41,474 bases of DNA, taken from positions 1 through 41,474 of the forward strand of contig CAZJRB010000066.1 of NCBI GenBank assembly GCA_964547995.1, in the 5' to 3' direction. The position numbers and the translations under genes are program-made. This DNA is from CAZJRB01 sp964547995. GTDB lineage: Bacteria > Planctomycetota > Planctomycetia > Pirellulales > Thermoguttaceae. This document shows positions 32,648-40,610 of the stretch, in pieces. Every line of letters begins with the position of its first letter. Position 1 is the stretch's first letter. The notes below the pieces were generated by a model that ran no database searches, was not told the DNA's origin, and was given only the letters and a program-made list of their open reading frames with translations.

Positions 32648-33129
32648 TCTTCTCCCAAGAAGGCTGGCACAATATGGTACGAATTCCTCAGCGGAGCGAA
32701 AACCATCTGGTCGACATACTCGCGGAGTGGAGTCCGCCCCGCACCGAATGATGCTTCCGCCAACGCGGCGGCGTCGCAGTCATTGAGCACCTTTGCGGGG
32801 TGGCCGAAGACTTCCTGGAGCCAATCACGAAGCGGAAAGTCCGCCCAGCCATCGATCTGGTTGCTTTTCCGGATGCGTCCCTCATCGGCCTGCACCGGTC
32901 CTCCGAAGGCAGCGCACACGGCCGAAACCGGCACGCTTTGCAGCAATTCGCTGCCGCAGTCGTGAATCTGCCGCAAAATTCTCCGTGCCCCCTGAGACGG
33001 ATCGACGAGAAGCCGCTTAAAATGCGTCAGGGGAGAACCCGATCCGCGTCCAATCCCTAACTGCAGTTTGGTACCCCCAATTTCGATGCCAAGGACTGGA
33101 TGGCTTAAGGAACTGGCAGAATCAGGCAA
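32644..33129 (-). CDS. ROK-family kinase with apparent internal deletion
   Basis: About 161 residues, where ROK kinases have about 300. The ATP-binding start LGIEIGGTKLQLGIG is normal, and so is the run to the catalytic-loop region VLNDCDAAALAEASFGAG. It then passes straight to YVDQMVFAPLRNSYHIVPAFLGEE, which looks like a genuine ROK C-terminus. The GxGxGGG segment and the zinc-binding CxCGxxGC region are missing. An in-frame loss of roughly 100 or more codons is the simplest reading. I place the start at a TTG 4 bases after the SIS stop, with GGGAG nine bases upstream; an in-frame ATG at 33168 is the alternative. It is probably inactive as a kinase. Confidence 0.65.
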   Translation of the reverse strand: MPDSASSLSHPVLGIEIGGTKLQLGIGRGSGSPLTHFKRLLVDPSQGARRILRQIHDCGSELLQSVPVSAVCAAFGGPVQADEGRIRKSNQIDGWADFPLRDWLQEVFGHPAKVLNDCDAAALAEASFGAGRTPLREYVDQMVFAPLRNSYHIVPAFLGEE

Positions 33130-33133
33130 GGCA

Positions 33134-33553
33134 TCAGTCTCCCTCGATAAACGCGATGGAATTGGCATACTCCACTGCTCGTAGTATGTTCTCGCTGGAG
33201 CCGCCGGCGCTGATCGCGATGAGCAGGTCGCCGACTTGCGCAAAGTTCTTCAACTGTTCGACAAAGACCGTAGCGTATCCCTCATCGTTCGCGTAAGCGG
33301 TCAGAATCGACACACTGTCGTTCAACCCGATCATCTTGAAACGAGTCTTCTTCCGAAACGCCCCGCCTTTGAGGATATCGACCACCATCTGCGAGGCGAT
33401 GGACGCGCTGCCGCCATTGCCGCAAATGAAGACGGTCCGCCCCGAATCGCGGACTGCTCGCAGCCAACCGATGGCCTGCGCGATTCGTGCAGTGTCGAGG
33501 TGTTTTAGAAGATCGCTCAACTCAAGCAGGTACTGATCCACAAAGCTTTTCAT
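33134..33553 (-). CDS. SIS-domain sugar isomerase (GmhA-like), shortened
   Basis: 139 residues, against about 190 for phosphoheptose isomerase. The sugar-isomerase core is clear: SGRTVFICGNGGSASIASQMVVDIL, then NDSVSILTAYANDEGYATVFVEQLKNFAQVGDLLIAISAGGSSENILRAVEYANS. It then stops within a few residues (IAFIEGD), without the fifth strand and the C-terminal helix that completes the active site (the usual HxxxxxDGH-type end). As in the ROK gene, the last residues could be the original C-terminus joined by an in-frame deletion. It is first in the SIS-ROK-HAD-PfkB operon; the ATG at 33553 has GGAG about 11 bases upstream. Confidence 0.7.
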   Translation of the reverse strand: MKSFVDQYLLELSDLLKHLDTARIAQAIGWLRAVRDSGRTVFICGNGGSASIASQMVVDILKGGAFRKKTRFKMIGLNDSVSILTAYANDEGYATVFVEQLKNFAQVGDLLIAISAGGSSENILRAVEYANSIAFIEGD

Positions 33554-33862
33554 GTCGGTTGATTCTCCAGGTGCTAGGAATTAGCCCGTTGCCTAATTCG
33601 GTCCTCAATGATTCTAAGTCGGAGATTCTAAGTCGGATCACGGCTCGTGGATCATCTCGCACGCTTCGGGACCATAGGGGAAAGGATGCCAACTCGTCCG
33701 TCTTTCTACTTGAGCCTTCCAAAGCCGTCAATGGGCAACAGAGAATTACCTATTGAGGCTTGCACAGCCAATGATCGAGGCCGACCAACGGGAAGCCGGC
33801 CTCTTCGGGTGCCGGCAAGAAGCACCCGATCATTATTAACGCAAACATCAATAAGCCCGCTT
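33554..33862. other. Gene-free spacer with a short direct repeat
   Basis: No convincing gene here. A 13-base sequence ATTCTAAGTCGGA is repeated at 33611-33623 and 33625-33637. A plus-strand frame through it leads into the FG-GAP fragment but resembles nothing. Confidence 0.5.
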
Positions 33863-34380
33863 CGGGGTTTTATGGGCCATGGCGGGGCGTGGGGCGACTT
33901 CGACGGCGATGGTGATCTCGATCTGTATGTCGGCGGGTTTGCCGGCCGGACGACAGGTACAAGCCAGCCGACGGGCCGCTGTCGAACAAGCTCTTTCGAA
34001 ACCGGGGCGACGGAACCTTCGAGATCGTCGAAGACACCCCGGCTGAGTTCTGAGTTCTTCGCCCGAACCAGCGGGGCTCTGTTCGCCGATTGGGACAACA
34101 ACGGAACCCTGGAACTCTACGTGGCGAACAACTGCAAAGGCAAGACCGGTTTCGACGCCGGGCCGCAGCGCGACGCCCAACTCTGCCGGTCGAAACTCTT
34201 CCGCAACGACGCCGGGTGGCTCGCCGACATTTCGTCCGCGTGCGGGGCGTGTCCAAAGCCGCTTGGCACCGCCCGCAACATCGGAGCATTCGATTACGAC
34301 GCCGACGGCCTGCTCGATCTCTTCGTCGTGGAAGATCGGTTCACAAAGGAACTGCCGGAGCTTCGCAAAACCTTCGCCTG
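33863..34380 (+). pseudogene. FG-GAP/VCBS-repeat protein fragment, frameshifted
   Basis: The translation shows FG-GAP repeat blocks: GHGGAWGDFDGDGDLDLYVGGFAGR, then LFADWDNNGTLELYVANN, then AFDYDADGLLDLFVVEDRF. Between the first and second, the sensible protein (PDDRYKPADGPLSNKLFRNRGDGTFEIVED) continues in another phase from about 33945 and hits a stop at 34050. The original phase resumes after a 7-base tandem duplication GAGTTCT (34045-34058). There is no start codon with a ribosome site or signal peptide at the front, and the tail beyond 34380 is unlike the family. It is a decayed remnant of a secreted FG-GAP protein. Confidence 0.75.
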
Positions 34381-34638
34381 GAAACCGCTCGGCCGTGGAT
34401 CGGCTCTTGTAGCAACGTTGCGGTTCTTCGATACGTTGCCAGGATCACTCCACCACTGCGGTCAGGAGGTCCAGCCGTGCTCGGTGGCGCCTGTTGCGCT
34501 AGAAGGCGATACGCACGCAGTTGAAGACCGAACATATCTCGGCAGGATGTCCTGCCGTCACGCTGGTATCGCAGCCCCAAACTACATACACTGGTATCCG
34601 TATAAAGGGTACTACGGATAGCCTCGGGAGATGCGATC

Positions 34639-35005
34639 ATGAGAAGAATCGGAGTTCTGGCCGTCATCGGATTGCTGGGCAATATGACACAGTGGACGCC
34701 GGACAGCATCTCGCAGGAACCGGTTGATCGGCGCCTGGGCCGGCAAACACTCGCTGGTGATTTGGCAGCGGCACCACCTCTGCGGCGAGAAGATGACCAA
34801 CTTCGAGAACTGCGATCTGATCGCCGCTCGCGTCGACGGCTTCAAATCGCTCGACAGGACAGGCGTGCCGGTGGCCGCCACCGAGGCGGACGAGGCGAAA
34901 CCCGCTGTGGCTTCCGACGGCGCAGGAACCATTCTGTGTGTCTATGAAAAGCGAGAAAAGGACGGGAAGGCCCGCGTTACCGGGCGGATTCTCCGGGTGC
35001 AATAG
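34639..35005 (+). pseudogene. Signal peptide joined out of frame to the tail of a secreted protein
   Basis: A plausible exported N-terminus (MRRIGVLAVIGLLGNMTQW...SISQEPVDRRLG, from 34639) has an abrupt phase change near 34720. A well-formed C-terminal piece then runs in the next frame to 35005: HSLVIWQRHHLCGEKMTNFENCDLIAARVDGFKSLDRTGVPVAATEADEAKPAVASDGAGTILCVYEKREKDG. The latter resembles repeated WD/BNR-like blades of large planctomycete exported proteins. The centre of the gene appears to be lost, leaving the two ends. Confidence 0.65.
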
Positions 35006-35182
35006 CTCACAGAAGTAGATGGCCTCTCCGGGTTAGGCGAGGCCAAACGCGATGGAACCGCTAACCCGAGGAGTCAACTTGTCTGCAGCCGTTGACCTAC
35101 AGCAACCGGTCCCAAGCGATGCCTACCAGCGAAAGAACCGGTAGGGTCATCCCACTGTCGTCCAGGTACAGCATAATCGCAC

Positions 35183-36349
35183 CTACTTCGGAACATGCTG
35201 GTACGCCCCGACGTCGAGTTTGCGGCCGGTTGGCCGTTTCTCGCCTTTCATGGGATGCACATACTGCATTGAGGGGGTCAGATCCGTGCCGTCGCCGGCC
35301 TTTCCGGGATCGACGCCCCGTCCGCGGCACGGCGAGTTCGCCTTCAGGCGAAGATCCCACTTCGGCCGATCCACGAACCCTACAGCGTCGGCCGCGCCGT
35401 TGAAATTGGCTGCGCTGACCGCTTGCGGCCAGTTTGTCACGGTGCCCTTTCCGGCAAAGATGTTGTTGCGGAGAACGACTCTTGTATCGGCAGGGATTTT
35501 GCGGATACTCACGAAGGTCGGGCTCCCGCGCCGGCAATCGTTGATGACCGTGTTGTTGATGAACTGTAGCTCATGGTCGTCCCCTCGCGGCCCCTCCTCG
35601 CCGTAAGCCACAATCGTCCGGTTCTGGCAGTTGGGCCCTTGGTGCAGGACGTTTCCCACAATGTAGGCCCGTCCGGCGTTGGGCAGGTTGATCACATAGC
35701 TGCTCGAGCCGTCCTGCTCGTCGCTGAGACGATTGTAGGCGATGATGTTCGTTGCCGTCCGGCTCTTCAACAAGTGGCAGATCTTCGCGTGGTGCGAGTA
35801 GTTGAACTTAAAAGTCAGCTTGTCTCCCATGACGTAGAGATTGTGCGTTCCCGGCTGCTCGACGAGAGAGTTGTGTGCAAACTCGCAATGCTGGATGTCG
35901 AAGACGGTTTCCCGGCCGCCGCCGAGAATGCCGTTTTCGTTGTCGATGAACCGGCAGTGCCGCAGGGTCAGCTTCTTGCCTTCCTGGCGGATTCCCGCCC
36001 CGTTGCGATCGCGCACCCGGGCGCCGCGAAACTCGACGTTCTCAATACGGATGTTGTCTCCGGCGATGACCCAGATTGCCTTGCCGTTGGAGATCATCCC
36101 CTGGCTTTTCATCACGGCCAGCCCGCCGACGCCGCGCAACACCAGGTTGTTTCTTCGAATGGTTGTCCAATCGTTGAGGTACGTTCCCGCAGCGATGGCT
36201 ATCGTATCTGCGTCTTTGGCCGCGGCAATCGCCTGGGACGGCTTTTTGAACCTCTTGTTCGGGCCAACTTCGAGCGTATCGGCCCGGGCCACCATCGTCA
36301 GCAGCGACATGGATGCAAGCACAACATTCGTCAGTAGCACTCTGGACAT
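35183..36349 (-). CDS. Secreted right-handed beta-helix protein
   Basis: A 388-residue exported protein. The signal peptide ends at VARA (about 23). The mature part starts LEVGPNKRFKKPSQAIAAAKDADTIAIAAGTY, the typical lead of pectate-lyase-like parallel beta-helices. Rungs follow such as NNLVLRGVGG, NIRIENVEFRGARVRD, KLTLRHCRFIDNENGILGGG, VFDIQHCEFAHNS, ELQFINNTVIND and RVVLRNNIFAG. It closes with a C-terminal LDVGAYQH. No polysaccharide-lyase catalytic residues are identifiable, so the activity is open. The ATG at 36349 follows AAAGG at seven bases; an ATG five codons earlier has no ribosome site. It is the only intact gene in the surrounding decay zone. Confidence 0.83.
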   Translation of the reverse strand: MSRVLLTNVVLASMSLLTMVARADTLEVGPNKRFKKPSQAIAAAKDADTIAIAAGTYLNDWTTIRRNNLVLRGVGGLAVMKSQGMISNGKAIWVIAGDNIRIENVEFRGARVRDRNGAGIRQEGKKLTLRHCRFIDNENGILGGGRETVFDIQHCEFAHNSLVEQPGTHNLYVMGDKLTFKFNYSHHAKICHLLKSRTATNIIAYNRLSDEQDGSSSYVINLPNAGRAYIVGNVLHQGPNCQNRTIVAYGEEGPRGDDHELQFINNTVINDCRRGSPTFVSIRKIPADTRVVLRNNIFAGKGTVTNWPQAVSAANFNGAADAVGFVDRPKWDLRLKANSPCRGRGVDPGKAGDGTDLTPSMQYVHPMKGEKRPTGRKLDVGAYQHVPK

Positions 36350-36418
36350 AATACTGCCTTTCATCGGGTCATTTGCGTAACAATGGAAATCACCGACGGG
36401 GTCAGGATTTGGATTGAA

Positions 36419-36484
36419 AGAAGGGGGCACCCGCCCCCGGGACTTAGCTCGTTTGGTTATGGGCCGGGGGCAGGTGCCCCCTCC
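36419..36484. repeat. 67-bp palindromic dispersed repeat, copy 3
   Basis: Left arm AAGGGGGCACCCGCCCCCGG, right arm CCGGGGGCAGGTGCCCCCTC, with about 24 bases between. It sits 70 bases upstream of the beta-helix gene. Compare 4438-4503 and 24123-24190. Confidence 0.8.
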
Positions 36485-36779
36485 TTTATTCTTGAATCCG
36501 GGAAGTTATCTATCGGCCGCCCCTTAGCCGCCTGTCCGGCAATCAGTATCTCGGGCTGTCGGGACGGTGTCAAGCATGTCCTTGCTGGTGACAGGCATAA
36601 AGTTCGCAACCTGCCGTGGCCACCCCAACGACTTGCCCGGAATCGAATGGCTGCGGTTGCCCCGCTCCACACTGCTTCTTGTGAAGCAACGGCACACCAA
36701 CCCGTCTTGATTGCCAATCACGGGCACTCATGCACGAACCCCAGGAGCCTGCATTACGGCAATGTGTGGGGCATCGGAG
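36485..36779. other. Gene-poor, probably decayed stretch
   Basis: No reading frame with a ribosome site or a recognisable domain. A minus-strand frame (36524-36727) has ordinary composition but no known motif. It is likely residue of lost genes. Confidence 0.4.
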
Positions 36780-37037
36780 TTACTGGAAACCCAATTCCCT
36801 GGTCACTTTCTTCGATTCAATGTTGACCCAAAGCTCAACCGACTTGCCTCCACCCTTACGGAGGCCTTTCAAACCGTGTTCGTAAACAACATTTGCTACG
36901 ATCGTCTGGTCATCTTGTCGGCGCTTAACGTCAACATGAAAGCCCGCCGTTTTCCATCCCTTTTCACTACGAGCATAAGCAGACGCTACCTCGATCACGA
37001 TCTCCATCTCAGCTTCTGAAATATCTTTGTCTTCCAT
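36780..37037 (-). CDS. Small hypothetical protein
   Basis: An 85-residue soluble protein I do not recognise. It has a mixed helix-strand pattern: MEDKDISEAEMEIVIEVASAYARSEKGW (helix), AGFHVDVKRRQDDQTIVANVVYEH (two strands), SVELWVNIESKKVTRELGFQ (strand and end). Its codon use and amino acid mix look like a real gene. AGGAGG stands upstream but 13 bases from this ATG, further than usual; an in-frame start further up (37103) is possible. It lies in the decay zone, so it may be a surviving piece of something larger. Confidence 0.5.
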   Translation of the reverse strand: MEDKDISEAEMEIVIEVASAYARSEKGWKTAGFHVDVKRRQDDQTIVANVVYEHGLKGLRKGGGKSVELWVNIESKKVTRELGFQ

Positions 37038-37254
37038 CTTGCAAGGACAACCTCCTGCAAACGCGCGGGTGCGCTTGCTTGCCGGTGTGCCACGACTTCG
37101 CAAGAAGCCGTGTGGATGTACGCGGCAACTTTGTCTTGGCTAAGCACGGAACTCCAAGATCTACTCACCCCAGCATGCTACCGGAATCCACGTGGAGAAG
37201 CAACTGCCCCCAGCCCGACGACCCGCCCGGTAATAGATTAGCTCCCCCAAAGCG

Positions 37255-37443
37255 TCACGGTCGCTCGATGACCGGGGCGGTGGCCACCCGGGGGCGGATC
37301 GGCAGTCGCTCGATCCCCGGGAAGTCCAGGTCGCCCAGTGCGCGGACCTCCTTCTCGCCCATGTAGGGGCAACAAGCGTCTACCCATGCGATCAGCCGGT
37401 GCAGATGCTTCGGTTCGACCTTCACGCCGTAGCGTCTTGTCAT
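37255..37443 (-). pseudogene. C-terminal remnant of a large secreted protein
   Basis: The 62 residues MTRRYGVKVEPKHLHRLIAWVDACCPYMGEKEVRALGDLDFPGIERLPIRPRVATAPVIERP look like the C-terminus of large planctomycete exported proteins, in which an HRLIxWVDxxxPY segment precedes the end. There is no domain, leader or strong ribosome site upstream. It ends 34 bases downstream of the BNR-like gene's stop on the same strand. I cannot be sure of the parent family. Confidence 0.5.
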
Positions 37444-37476
37444 TGAGATCCGTCTTCCCAGCAAAGCCGATTCGCG

Positions 37477-38757
37477 TTAAGGTTTCTTTGGCTTGATGAA
37501 CATCACCCCGGCAGGCGTAACCCATCCCGATCTCAAGTCCACCCTGAACCAGCCGTCACTATTCTTCTTGTGGAAGCGGACGGGAGATCGCTTGCCGAAC
37601 TCCTTGAGATCGTATTGCGCCCATGTCTTACCTAAATCCAAGGAAACGATAATCCCCGTGGCCATCGGCGATGCGGGGGCGCAATGCGACGCCAGAATCA
37701 CGCCGTCTTGAATAATCATATTCGCCGATTCGACCTGCGGATTGAACAGCCTCGTGTGTTTCTCGGGCTTGGCTATGTCGGCCGGGTCGCACCGGAAGAT
37801 TCCCCGGTCGTGTGGCTTCGCGCCGTTGGCGTCGGCCGCCCAGTAGAGCTTGCCGTCGACGAAGTTGATGCCGCCGGATTTGTACCGCGAGTTCGGTTTG
37901 TCGGAGACGAGGACCGTCCAACGCCATTTGTCCTTTTTCGCGTCATACGTACCTCTCAGCCAGTGGCACTCGTGTCCCTGCGGTTTATCATGGTCGCCTG
38001 TGCAGGCATAAAAGGCGTTTTCGGCGGGATTGTAGGCCACGGAGTGAATGTGGCGGCAAATGACCGGGTTGTCGGCGTTGCCCAACCGCGTACCCGTCGT
38101 GCCTCCACCCCCGGAGCCGTTGTCCCGATTGTACGGATTCTGTCCGAAGGAATACGCGATCTTCACGGTCTGCCCGTTGTCGGTTGAGTAGTAGATGTTC
38201 ACCGGGGCCGCACCGCCAAGGACGTTGCAGTAATTCCCCCACACAAGCATCTCCACGCCGCCCACATCCCACGTGTTGACGCCGGTCAGCGTATGGAAGT
38301 ACCAGCCGGGCCGGTCCGGGTTCTTGGGCGTATGCGGGATGTAATCGGCGCCGTCTGCGTCCTTCACCGTAATGGGTTTGAGCGTTTTCAGGTTGTCCGT
38401 GCTCAGGTATAGTTTTGAGCGAGTGCTGAATAGAATGTTCCCGTTCTTCAGAATACAGCTAAACGTTATGTTCTTTGCGTTGGGGAACGCGATGCTGTGC
38501 GGCCAGGTGCGGCCGTTGTCTTCGGAGAGGAAAACCTTCCCATCCGCAAAACCAAATGCCTTGTTGTCTCGCTGCGAGTCGATGTAGGGACCTTCCGGCT
38601 GCGGGCGATACCAGAAATGATCCGTCGAAGGGAAATCAGTCGGCGTATCGTTTGGGGCGGCGCCGAGCCCATGTGCGCCGGCCATCAACATTCCGCCGGC
38701 GGTTGCCGCCGTGGTGCCCAAGAACCGGCGGCGAGTGACTCGTTGTTGTCGGGTCAT
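37477..38757 (-). CDS. Tat-exported BNR/sialidase-like propeller protein
   Basis: A 426-residue protein with a strong Tat leader (RRRFLGTTAATAGGMLMAGAHGLGA). BNR (Asp-box) blades with the S-x-D-x-G-x-T-W form are seen as LSEDNGRTWPHS, YSTDNGQTVKIAY and SLDLGKTWAQYDL. This is a six-bladed sialidase-like fold. The arginine triad and nucleophilic Tyr of true sialidases are not evident, so it may bind or cleave another glycan. AAGGGA lies eight bases before the ATG at 38757. It follows the oxidoreductase gene on the same strand, with a 138-bp inverted-end element in the spacer. Confidence 0.78.
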   Translation of the reverse strand: MTRQQRVTRRRFLGTTAATAGGMLMAGAHGLGAAPNDTPTDFPSTDHFWYRPQPEGPYIDSQRDNKAFGFADGKVFLSEDNGRTWPHSIAFPNAKNITFSCILKNGNILFSTRSKLYLSTDNLKTLKPITVKDADGADYIPHTPKNPDRPGWYFHTLTGVNTWDVGGVEMLVWGNYCNVLGGAAPVNIYYSTDNGQTVKIAYSFGQNPYNRDNGSGGGGTTGTRLGNADNPVICRHIHSVAYNPAENAFYACTGDHDKPQGHECHWLRGTYDAKKDKWRWTVLVSDKPNSRYKSGGINFVDGKLYWAADANGAKPHDRGIFRCDPADIAKPEKHTRLFNPQVESANMIIQDGVILASHCAPASPMATGIIVSLDLGKTWAQYDLKEFGKRSPVRFHKKNSDGWFRVDLRSGWVTPAGVMFIKPKKP

Positions 38758-38814
38758 TATGTCATCCCTTTCTGCTTTGGATTGAAAGGAGGGTCGATTC
38801 GGCGAATTGTCTAA

Positions 38815-38952
38815 CCGTCATTCCCGCGCAGGCGGGAATCCAGCAAACCGAGGGACAGTGAAGTATAACCATCTTCGCGAACACGGCATCCCAGTTCTTG
38901 TGCCACGGTCCTCCCCGTACCCCCTGGATTCCCGCCTTCGCGGGAATGACGG
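38815..38952. repeat. 138-bp element with 29-bp inverted ends (CCGTCATTCCCGCG type)
   Basis: Left end 38815-38843 (starts CCGTCATTCCCGCGCAGGCG) is complementary to 38924-38952 except for a few bases. Each end is also a hairpin (TTCCCGCGcaGGCGGGAA). The type is widespread in many bacterial genomes as a MITE-like insertion. It lies 15 bases from the oxidoreductase stop. Confidence 0.8.
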
Positions 38953-38967
38953 GCACCGTCTGCCGCC

Positions 38968-40329
38968 CTAAATGTGCCACGGTTCGCGCATCGAGCGGCT
39001 GAGCATCCGGCTGGCGTCGGCGTCGCCGAGAATCTGCTCGGTGTCCGGATCCCAGCGGATTTTGCGTTTCAGTCGAGTACAGATATCCGTCAGGTGCGAG
39101 ATCGTATCGCTGCGCACCGCAATGTTGATGTTGGAAACCGTTTGTTTTCTGCTCTTGATGCAATCAAGGAACTCGCGCTGATGGCCCGGAGTTTTGGGTA
39201 AATGGATCTCGCCGGGGCCGATTTGCGAAGTCAGCAGCGATTTCGGCTCGGCGTCGATGTGACCGCGGCGGACGTACACCCAACCCTCGCTCCCTTGAAA
39301 CACGACCCCCTGCTTGTTCTGCGTCTTATCGGTGTAGACCATTGTCACGCCGTCTGCGTACTTGTGCCGGACTTTCCAGCGAACGGCACAGTCGGCCAGC
39401 CCGTCGTCGGGGAACGTGGCCGTCCCGTCGACTTCGACCGGGCCGGTGTGGTCGGTGCCATGGCCCCATTGGGCGATGTCCAGGTGGTGGATCCCCCAGT
39501 AGCCGCCGATTCCGCCGAGACAGTAATCGGAGATGTGATACCAGATCGAGTAGCTCTCTTTTGGGGTCCACGGACGGCAGCGATGATAGGTGTACGGGGC
39601 CCAGGGCGCAGGCCCCAGCCACAGGTCGTAGTCGAGGTCTTTCGGCACCGGCTGGGTGGGCTGGTTCGGAAAGGCGAAATCATGCGGCACGCCCACCAAG
39701 ATCGTGTGCAACTTGCCGATTCGCCCGTTGCGGACCAACTCGCAGCCGAACCGGAAGTTCTCGCTGGAGCGCTGCTGCGTACCCCATTGAAACACGGTGC
39801 CGTATCGGTGACAGGCTGCCCGCAAGGCCTTGTCTTGGGCGAGACTCAGCCCGAGGGCTTTTTCCGTGTAGATGTCCTTCCCGCGGCGCACTGCTTCCAG
39901 GGAATGCAGCACGTGCCAATGATCCGGCGAAGCGATGCAGACGGCATCGATGTCCGGCCGGCCGCACAACTCGCGAAAGTCGTTGTAGGCAGCGCACCCG
40001 CTGTCGCCGTAGTGACGGTCAACGATCTGCTCGGCTTTTTCGCGTTGCTTTCCGTTGACGTCACAGACGGCAACCACGCGCGCGTCTTTTTGTCCCAGGA
40101 AGCTGCGCATGAGCATGGGGCCGCGGTTTCCCATTCCGATGCAACCGACCGCAATACGCTCGCTCGGCGCCACTTGGCTGCCCTTGCCCAGGGCAGAAGC
40201 CGCAATGATCTGAGGGCCGGCGACAGCGCTCAAAGTAGCAACAAGAAAATCACGCCGGCAGTGGCGAGCCCCACCAACCTTGCCTTCAATTCTGTTGGAA
40301 TGTTGTGCAGCGGCCTTCTTCTTCGCCAT
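38968..40329 (-). CDS. Tat-exported Gfo/Idh/MocA-family oxidoreductase
   Basis: A 453-residue NAD(P)-dependent oxidoreductase-like protein. It has a Tat leader (CRRDFLVATLSAVAGPQIIAAS) after a 25-residue basic stretch, then a Rossmann fold with VGCIGMGNRG and ARVVAVCDVN. The conserved substrate-side motif is TEKALGLSLAQ instead of the usual EKP. The C-terminal domain includes GGIGGYWGIHHLDIAQWG, a family hallmark with likely catalytic histidines. Such exported proteins are abundant in planctomycetes and probably act on sugars or glycans with a cofactor co-exported by Tat. The ATG at 40329 follows GGGGGT. It is divergent from the sugar isomerase gene. Confidence 0.9.
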   Translation of the reverse strand: MAKKKAAAQHSNRIEGKVGGARHCRRDFLVATLSAVAGPQIIAASALGKGSQVAPSERIAVGCIGMGNRGPMLMRSFLGQKDARVVAVCDVNGKQREKAEQIVDRHYGDSGCAAYNDFRELCGRPDIDAVCIASPDHWHVLHSLEAVRRGKDIYTEKALGLSLAQDKALRAACHRYGTVFQWGTQQRSSENFRFGCELVRNGRIGKLHTILVGVPHDFAFPNQPTQPVPKDLDYDLWLGPAPWAPYTYHRCRPWTPKESYSIWYHISDYCLGGIGGYWGIHHLDIAQWGHGTDHTGPVEVDGTATFPDDGLADCAVRWKVRHKYADGVTMVYTDKTQNKQGVVFQGSEGWVYVRRGHIDAEPKSLLTSQIGPGEIHLPKTPGHQREFLDCIKSRKQTVSNINIAVRSDTISHLTDICTRLKRKIRWDPDTEQILGDADASRMLSRSMREPWHI

Positions 40330-40610
40330 GACGGCTACCCCCCAATCTGTGGTGTCCTCAACTGCCACGCCGCCATGATACCACAAGCCCAGGAAGAAAT
40401 CATCGCGTGGCTGAACCCCGGGTAAGGTGCTTGGAGGAAGATTACCGTACCCGGATTTCACCCGCTGGCCCGTCATCTGAGTTCCCCCAAGCGGGGGTGT
40501 GTGTCTCGTTCCTGCCCGGTGCTACACTGTACCGCATTGCTCTTTGTCGCGAGTCCGGATTCGTTCGGCACAATTCACTGGGGAAACTTGGGTTGAAAGG
40601 AGCGTGAACG

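Noticed and set aside
36524..36727. Minus-strand 67-codon frame in the decay zone
   Set aside because: No ribosome site and no family resemblance. It could be a remnant, but I cannot support it.
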